A stretch of DNA of 64,000 nucleotides from contig NC_008378.1 of the NCBI RefSeq assembly GCF_000009265.1, positions 620,001 through 684,000 on the forward strand, written 5' to 3'. This document shows positions 59,396 to 64,000 of the stretch, one piece after another. How positions within the stretch are numbered: position 1 is the first letter of the stretch; every line of letters starts with the position of its first letter. Made by a program: the position numbers and the translations under genes. The stretch comes from Rhizobium johnstonii 3841 (GTDB taxonomy: Bacteria; Pseudomonadota; Alphaproteobacteria; Rhizobiales; Rhizobiaceae). Below the pieces are notes generated by a model. The model saw only the letters and a program-made list of their open reading frames with translations, did not search any database and was not told the origin of the DNA.

Positions 59396-61090
59396 TCAGA
59401 TGGCCAGAGCTGCCTGTACCGCCGCCCGCGCATTTGGCAGGCCTGATCCAAAGAAATAGGCCATCTCGACGGCGTCCTCGCTTTCGGCGTTCATGCAATC
59501 CGCCGTCAATTTCCTCGTTCCGGGCGCGACAATGGCGTCCAGGCGGGATGCGGTCTTCAGAATCGATTTCACTTGGGGCCCGGAGAGGCGGTCACCCAGA
59601 TTGTGGCGGCTTTTGTAGGCCCGCTGTATCAGGGCACATAGCCCGCCCACCTGCGCCGCCGCGCCTGATGTGCCTCCGAAGGTGGTGTAGTATCCGCCCC
59701 CGATGCCGGGATTGGTTCCGAACGGCACGACGGCCGACCACGGATCGGAGCCATGATCATAGCCGAAAATCCCCGATAGGTCGGTCGTCAGCAGCGAGAA
59801 GTGCGAATAGCAGTATTCCCGCGTTCGAAATGCGCTGTAGTCGTGCTGCGCGGCAAATGGAGAAAGCCGGTCGAGGCGCAACTGATGCCTGTTGAAGACC
59901 TCCCCGTCGTCGGAGGGGGAGACAACCGTCAATCCTTCGCCGTAATTACTGTAGCCCGAACGGAAACCTTCGACGGTAACGGCTCCAACTGCAATGACGC
60001 CGTTGTTGTCGGCGGCAAGATTTGCCGGATAGATCAGCTGGCTCTCGCCACTGTTTCCTGCGGCGCAGACGATCGGGATGTGCCGGCTGATCGCGAGGAT
60101 GAGTTGTTTGAGGACATGCCATGGGCGATCCGGATTGGAGCCTTTCTGCGCAGCCTTCGGCTCCAGTTCAGGCCCACCCTGATCAGCAAGGGCAATGCGC
60201 GTGAACAGATTGGCGGCATCCTGGTTTTTCCACAATTCCAGGTCGGCCTTCAGCTCGTTCTTCGGATCAACGATGCTGTGTTTCGGGTCAGGCAGACCGC
60301 GCGGCAAGACGATTACGTCTGCTTTCTGAAGATAGGCGTAAAGGAAGGCCGCAATGAACTGCCTGACATCGTCTTCGAAGGATGTTCTGATCGAGATAAG
60401 CCTTGAGAAAGGGTCAACGCCGAAATAGGGGATAACATTGCGATTGCCGCTCGTCCGCAGCTCGTCGCCATTCCCGTAGAAGGCTCCTTCCGGCGGAAGG
60501 CTTGGCGTGCCTTCTTCCGCAACAACGGCGGGTTCGCCGACGATCAGCCCTGCGCAGCAGGTACCATGCGACGCAAACAGCGATTCCGGATTATAGAGCC
60601 GCCGGAGGACACCCTCCGACGCGGCGTATTCGGCAACCAGATCACCAAGATAGTCCCGATCGTCGTTCGAAAGGCCCATATTGCCGAGCGGAGCAATGTC
60701 GAGCCCGGCAAAGAAGGCATGTCTTTCCTCGCGGTCGAAGGACGTGGTCGTATCGAGAATTTCGAGCACGCGGGCGCCGTAACGATGGGTCGTCAAATCG
60801 ATTGACGCCTCCCGGTCAAGCCGGGTTGCCAGATTGGGATGATCCGGAGATACGCCGACATCGATCAGCGCGACCCGTGCCGGCCGCAACGGGCCGGCGG
60901 AAACGATGGCATCCCAGACCGTGCCGGTGATGAGGGGATCGGGGAGCGCGCGTGCGGCGCTCGCATCGGGCGCTGGAGGCATCGGCGGAGCCGATCCGTA
61001 TTCCGCGTCGACTACGCCAAGAGCAGTCAGGTGCCAGAGATAGTAGTAGTTGATCGGCGCGGGCTCAGGCATTTTTGTTTGATCCGTCAT
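59396..61090 (-). CDS. Subtilisin-family (S8) serine protease, no signal peptide
   Basis: A 564-residue S8 protease. The triad is visible: Asp77 in VALIDVGVSPDHPN, His175 in FASHGTCCAGLIVG and Ser475 in FGGTSGAAAQVGG; the oxyanion Asn is in VCAAGNSGESQL. Long insertions separate Asp from His (about 98 residues) and surround the oxyanion loop, so the enzyme is larger than classical subtilisins. No signal or transmembrane segment is present, and the N-terminus (PAPINYYYLWHLTALGV) is not a typical propeptide, suggesting a cytosolic processing protease. It starts 33 bases after the PAP2-type gene and ends at the terminator 59332-59367. Confidence 0.85.
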   Translation of the reverse strand: MTDQTKMPEPAPINYYYLWHLTALGVVDAEYGSAPPMPPAPDASAARALPDPLITGTVWDAIVSAGPLRPARVALIDVGVSPDHPNLATRLDREASIDLTTHRYGARVLEILDTTTSFDREERHAFFAGLDIAPLGNMGLSNDDRDYLGDLVAEYAASEGVLRRLYNPESLFASHGTCCAGLIVGEPAVVAEEGTPSLPPEGAFYGNGDELRTSGNRNVIPYFGVDPFSRLISIRTSFEDDVRQFIAAFLYAYLQKADVIVLPRGLPDPKHSIVDPKNELKADLELWKNQDAANLFTRIALADQGGPELEPKAAQKGSNPDRPWHVLKQLILAISRHIPIVCAAGNSGESQLIYPANLAADNNGVIAVGAVTVEGFRSGYSNYGEGLTVVSPSDDGEVFNRHQLRLDRLSPFAAQHDYSAFRTREYCYSHFSLLTTDLSGIFGYDHGSDPWSAVVPFGTNPGIGGGYYTTFGGTSGAAAQVGGLCALIQRAYKSRHNLGDRLSGPQVKSILKTASRLDAIVAPGTRKLTADCMNAESEDAVEMAYFFGSGLPNARAAVQAALAI

Positions 61091-61123
61091 GGTTGTAACC
61101 CTATTGAGCAGCGGTTGGAGAAT

Positions 61124-62155
61124 TCAGACCCATTCGTCGTGTACGGCCTGGAACAGAGGCCCGAACGCGTCGTGGAGGTAGGGAGCGAAGCGTCGGGCGA
61201 GATCTCGCCCTGCCTGCGTATCGCTCGGATAGTGCAGGCCGGCCCATTCGCGATTTTCGGCAACGTTCTGGGCGATGCGGGCAAGCTCGTCGGTGGCCGG
61301 ATGTTCCGGCAGGATCGTCGAGAACGCAAAGGCGATCGAAAAGCACTGGAACGAATGGTTGCTGGGATAGGACTCGTGGACCGGCACGGCCAGCAACGGC
61401 CGCAGCATGGGCTCGAACTGGTTTGGCCGCAGCCGATTGAACTGGCTCTTGTAGATCAGTCCGACATATTCGCAGGCCGTCAGGATCGCCTGGAAAAGCC
61501 CTTCTGTCTGCTCGAAACCGCCGAGATCCTCGATATGCAATGCGCGGGTGAATTCCCCGACGGAGATCGTCGACTCGATTTGGATGTCGGGCAGGCGCCG
61601 CACGCGTTCGCGGTCGCGGCGCTGCATGGAGAGCAGCACCGTCGTTTCGAGGCGGGTATAATCCGGGCCGGGCGGCGGAAGTATATCCAGCATTTCCCAG
61701 GTGAAGCGCCGCGCCGCGGTATAGGCGTTGCGTGACGGCTGCTGGTGCAGCCTGCGCAGCTCGAAGGAGGGGATAAGCTGCGACACGCCGAGGCTGGCGC
61801 CGTCCATCGTCGACTTGTTCTTGTTCTTGTTTTTATTCTTATTTTTGTTCTTGTTTTTGTTCAGCGATGCCTTGTTGAGCACCGACTTATTCGCCACGCT
61901 CGTGAGGACCGAGGCTACGGCCATCGTCGCCATCATGGGCCCTGCCAGAGGCGATGCATCTTCACCCGTGCCGGGGAAAAGCGCAGGTTCGGAGACTGCA
62001 TCAGGTGCTGCCGGCGACGCACCGGCGAGAGGATCGGCACCGGCATCGTCCCTGGGTTCGCATGGGAGGACCGTATCCGGCTCAATCCTGAATTTATAAC
62101 TGTTTAGAAATAAAACTAATTTTGATTGCGATTCGTGGGCAGTGTCCGCTTCCAT
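61124..62155 (-). CDS. PAP2/vanadium-haloperoxidase-fold protein with an Asn-Lys repeat linker
   Basis: A 343-residue protein. The C-terminal half has the PAP2/vanadium haloperoxidase active-site set: K236-x6-R243-P244 (KSQFNRLRPN), SYPSNH with His267 (the usual PSGH reads PSNH), and R302-x5-H308-x3-D312 (NREWAGLHYPSD). These residues bind phosphate or vanadate, so the protein could be a phosphatase or a haloperoxidase. The N-terminal half is low-complexity: Pro/Ala/acidic residues, a short hydrophobic patch around 74-88 and (Asn-Lys)8 at residues 99-114. There are no membrane helices around the active site, as in soluble haloperoxidases. GGAGGCTGCA precedes the ATG. It follows the regulator gene by 41 bases. 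Confidence 0.75.
   Translation of the reverse strand: MEADTAHESQSKLVLFLNSYKFRIEPDTVLPCEPRDDAGADPLAGASPAAPDAVSEPALFPGTGEDASPLAGPMMATMAVASVLTSVANKSVLNKASLNKNKNKNKNKNKNKNKSTMDGASLGVSQLIPSFELRRLHQQPSRNAYTAARRFTWEMLDILPPPGPDYTRLETTVLLSMQRRDRERVRRLPDIQIESTISVGEFTRALHIEDLGGFEQTEGLFQAILTACEYVGLIYKSQFNRLRPNQFEPMLRPLLAVPVHESYPSNHSFQCFSIAFAFSTILPEHPATDELARIAQNVAENREWAGLHYPSDTQAGRDLARRFAPYLHDAFGPLFQAVHDEWV
61814..61861. repeat. Hexanucleotide repeat encoding (Asn-Lys)8
   Basis: Eight imperfect 6-base units (plus strand TTGTTC, TTGTTT, TTATTC or TTATTT variants) inside the PAP2-type gene, coding alternating AAC/AAT and AAA/AAG codons. It is an AT-rich island in a GC-rich gene. Changes in copy number would lengthen or shorten the linker without shifting the frame. 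Confidence 0.85.
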
Positions 62156-62196
62156 TGCAGCCTCCTTGCGCGATGATGTGAAGAATTGTCCGGGGC

Positions 62197-63981
62197 TCAG
62201 CGCAGCTTGGCGCCGGCCTTGAGCAGGCCGTCGATCAAGATCTGGCCGCCGCCTGTGTCGAGCAGCGGATAGCCGCTGCCGCGGAAGTCGTTGATGGAGA
62301 AGCCGCCCTCGACTGCCTCAAGACGCTGCAGGTAATGCCGCGCGCTGCCGAGATCGTTGGAATGGGCATGACTGGAGGCAAGATAGCGCAGCAGGCTGTT
62401 GAAGTTCGGCCGTGCCCGCAAGGCTTCTTCGCCTGCAGTTATGGCTGCGGCATGATCGCCTGCAAGCGCTGCCGCGATGCATTTGGTCGTATCGAAGTAA
62501 TATTTATGCGGGCTGTAGACGCCGAGCTCTTGTACCCAACGCGCCATCGCCACCGCCTTGTCGGGCTGGCCTGCATAGCAGTGCAGCATCGCGTAGAGGT
62601 CCCAACCGAGCGGCAGGGCCGGATTCAGGCGGATCGATTTTTCGAACAGGTTGGCCGCATAGTCGTATTCGCCGAACAGGAACGAATGGACGTGGCCGAC
62701 GAGCGCGAGCGACACGGAATTCTGCGGATCGAGTTCCAGCGCCTTGCGTGCATAGGCCTGGGCTTCCTCGATCAGATGCGCGTCCAGCGCGTTGAAACGT
62801 TGGCCGACCTGGAAAGTCCGAATGAATGACAGCCAGGCAAAAGTCGATGATCGCGGCTGATACTGGATCTGTTCTTCCAGCCGCCGTTCCGCGTTATCGA
62901 GGTCGTCGCGCGACAGCCGAAAAATCGCATTGACGGCGTCGATCAGGAGACCGTCTTGCGACAATCGGCTGTCGGTTGCCTGGATCTCCTGGAAATAGGC
63001 CAGCTGATCGACGGCCTGGCTGATCAGCGCAGCGGCGATGCCGAACTCGCCCCGCTCGAACTGCGTGCGGTTGATTGCCTGACTGCCCAGCCAATGAATA
63101 CGGTTGTTGATCAGGTGCTTCATCACCAGCTCGATCAGCACCATGTCACCATCAAACGTCAGGCGAAGCTGTAGGCATATGGGAAGGCTGATCTGCTGTT
63201 CGTTCTCTTCAATATGCGGCAAGGTGAAGGAGAGGTCGGTGACGCCAAAACCCAGCCCATCGATGATGGCTTTTGCAATGAGGTTCTGGAACCGTGTCGC
63301 AGCAATTTGTCCGCCCTCTCCGGCACCCACCACGATGGGGGACTGAAGAGCCATCATCCATTGCCAATCACCACCAACCCGCCGCCCATATGGGCCGCTG
63401 CTGGCGATGTCCACGGGTTTGCCTGTTCTCGACGTATCCGGGGCGCCTGTTAACGGCAGCAGGGCGGAATGTTTGGCGATATCGCGGCTCGGCTGCTGTC
63501 GCGGCTCGAAGACGTCGTGGACTTGTCCTTCATCGAGGCGGCGATACCAGTTTTGCCGTTCCAGCGCCAACCAGTCCTCGAATTCGGGATCGCGGATGTC
63601 GATGCCTTCGAGCAATTCGTCGGTGACTTGATCTGGAGACCGCTCCGTCCGAATCATCAGGTCGGTATCGAGCAGGAGTCGGTCCGTATCCAGCCAAACG
63701 GTATTCTTATCCGCAATCAAGAGATCACGTGCCGGTCCCAGACTCTTATGAATGTCCAAAAGCGCCTGGCGTAGACTGGCTGCCGCCTGGTCGTCGGAGC
63801 GATCGCTCCATAACTTGTCCCTAAGCCAGATTCTCGAGCGCGAGCCCCGGGTGGACAATGCAAGCATTGCCAGAAGAGCCTGTGCCTTTTTGGATTTCGG
63901 AGCAACCGACCGCCCCCCGGCGTCCACAAGGGCAAAAGGCCCGAGCAGGAACATCCGAAACGGATAGTGCTCCTTGTTCAT
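62197..63981 (-). CDS. BTAD/SARP-type transcriptional regulator with TPR-like C-terminus
   Basis: A 594-residue regulator. The N-terminus (FRMFLLGPFALVDAGGRSVA, then KKAQALLAMLALS) and IWLRDKLWSDRSDDQAAASL form the OmpR-like winged helix plus bacterial transcriptional activator domain seen in SARP/AfsR/DnrI-like proteins. A middle region with charged linker follows, then TPR-like helical repeats in the last 250 residues (for example AQAYARKALELDPQNSVSLA). It probably controls the genes immediately downstream (PAP2-type, protease). I used the ATG at 63981 (GGTGG upstream); a GTG at 63990 is three codons earlier, and as no stop is seen before the window edge a longer N-terminus cannot be excluded. 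Confidence 0.78.
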   Translation of the reverse strand: MNKEHYPFRMFLLGPFALVDAGGRSVAPKSKKAQALLAMLALSTRGSRSRIWLRDKLWSDRSDDQAAASLRQALLDIHKSLGPARDLLIADKNTVWLDTDRLLLDTDLMIRTERSPDQVTDELLEGIDIRDPEFEDWLALERQNWYRRLDEGQVHDVFEPRQQPSRDIAKHSALLPLTGAPDTSRTGKPVDIASSGPYGRRVGGDWQWMMALQSPIVVGAGEGGQIAATRFQNLIAKAIIDGLGFGVTDLSFTLPHIEENEQQISLPICLQLRLTFDGDMVLIELVMKHLINNRIHWLGSQAINRTQFERGEFGIAAALISQAVDQLAYFQEIQATDSRLSQDGLLIDAVNAIFRLSRDDLDNAERRLEEQIQYQPRSSTFAWLSFIRTFQVGQRFNALDAHLIEEAQAYARKALELDPQNSVSLALVGHVHSFLFGEYDYAANLFEKSIRLNPALPLGWDLYAMLHCYAGQPDKAVAMARWVQELGVYSPHKYYFDTTKCIAAALAGDHAAAITAGEEALRARPNFNSLLRYLASSHAHSNDLGSARHYLQRLEAVEGGFSINDFRGSGYPLLDTGGGQILIDGLLKAGAKLR

Positions 63982-64000
63982 GCGATCCACCGGCCCCGCC

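Noticed and set aside
61814..61861. Repeat tract as an on/off phase-variation switch
   Set aside because: The unit is 6 bases, so copy-number change keeps the reading frame; only linker length would vary.
61728..62107. Plus-strand Phe/Leu-rich frames over the hexamer repeat that look like membrane proteins
   Set aside because: They arise from reading the Asn-Lys repeat in antisense; no ribosome-binding site or conserved motif.
1..64000. CRISPR arrays, rRNA or tRNA genes, intact insertion sequences
   Set aside because: No regularly spaced direct repeats, no cloverleaf-like or rRNA-like stretches, and no complete transposase were seen on reading.

Overview
The window reads as part of a large accessory plasmid (or plasmid-derived region) of a Rhizobiaceae bacterium such as Rhizobium, Sinorhizobium or Agrobacterium. 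The evidence is a Ti-type TraA relaxase/helicase end at the left edge, GC-rich coding sequence, many ABC importers with catabolic genes and GntR/LacI/TetR/Lrp regulators, rhizobial small families (DUF982), and several decayed genes. I saw no rRNA, tRNA, CRISPR array or intact insertion sequence. All identifications come from reading motifs by eye, without database searches.

Region 1 (1-3.5 kb) is conjugation and debris: the C-terminal part of traA, a resolvase pseudogene, and a decayed plus-strand gene. Region 2 (3.6-13.6 kb) looks like a singlet-oxygen/photooxidative stress island. It is controlled by an ECF sigma factor of the RpoE/ChrR (ECF11) type, encoded with its zinc anti-sigma factor. 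It holds an SDR, folE, tspO, a lipocalin, a cyclopropane-synthase-like methyltransferase, a DUF1295 membrane protein and an FAD amine oxidase, plus a broken second cyclopropane synthase. Promoters matching TGATCC-N17/18-TAA lie before folE and rpoE. Region 3 (13.6-14.9 kb) is a graveyard: an RND efflux pump C-terminus and a TetR N-terminus, both broken.

Region 4 (14.9-36.6 kb) is a sugar-acid-type catabolic island. It has two TIM-barrel epimerases/isomerases, an enolase-superfamily dehydratase, a GntR regulator with matching TGGTNNNACCA boxes, a 2-hydroxyacid dehydrogenase and a MalFGK-like importer. Next come a TetR-linked Tm-1-like/TIM-barrel/cupin/M24 peptidase set, a DJ-1 protein, and a GntR-linked set of Ldh2-type, iron-alcohol and aldehyde dehydrogenases with an alpha/beta hydrolase. 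Region 5 (36.7-47.5 kb) is an amine or amino-acid module: an FAD oxidase, an Lrp regulator, a dipeptide-type ABC importer, a HAD hydrolase, a class III aminotransferase and a GNAT protein. Region 6 (47.6-54 kb) is a complete four-carbon acid-sugar (threonate/erythronate type) pathway: kinase, isomerase, dehydrogenase, aldolase and MFS carrier, controlled by a LacI protein with three near-identical palindromic operators. A HAD hydrolase and a second FAD oxidase follow.

Region 7 (56.1-64 kb) is the least explained part. All genes are on the minus strand: a BTAD/TPR regulator, a PAP2/vanadium-haloperoxidase-fold protein with an (Asn-Lys)8 tract, a subtilisin-family protease, then after a terminator an HExxH-hydroxylase-like protein with an altered motif, an E1/ThiF-like adenylating enzyme, a small protein ending in Gly-Gly, a 36-residue ORF and a DUF982 protein. 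The adjacency of protease, E1-like enzyme, hydroxylase-like enzyme and a short Gly-Gly-ended protein suggests an undescribed peptide- or protein-modification system and is the best candidate for novelty here.
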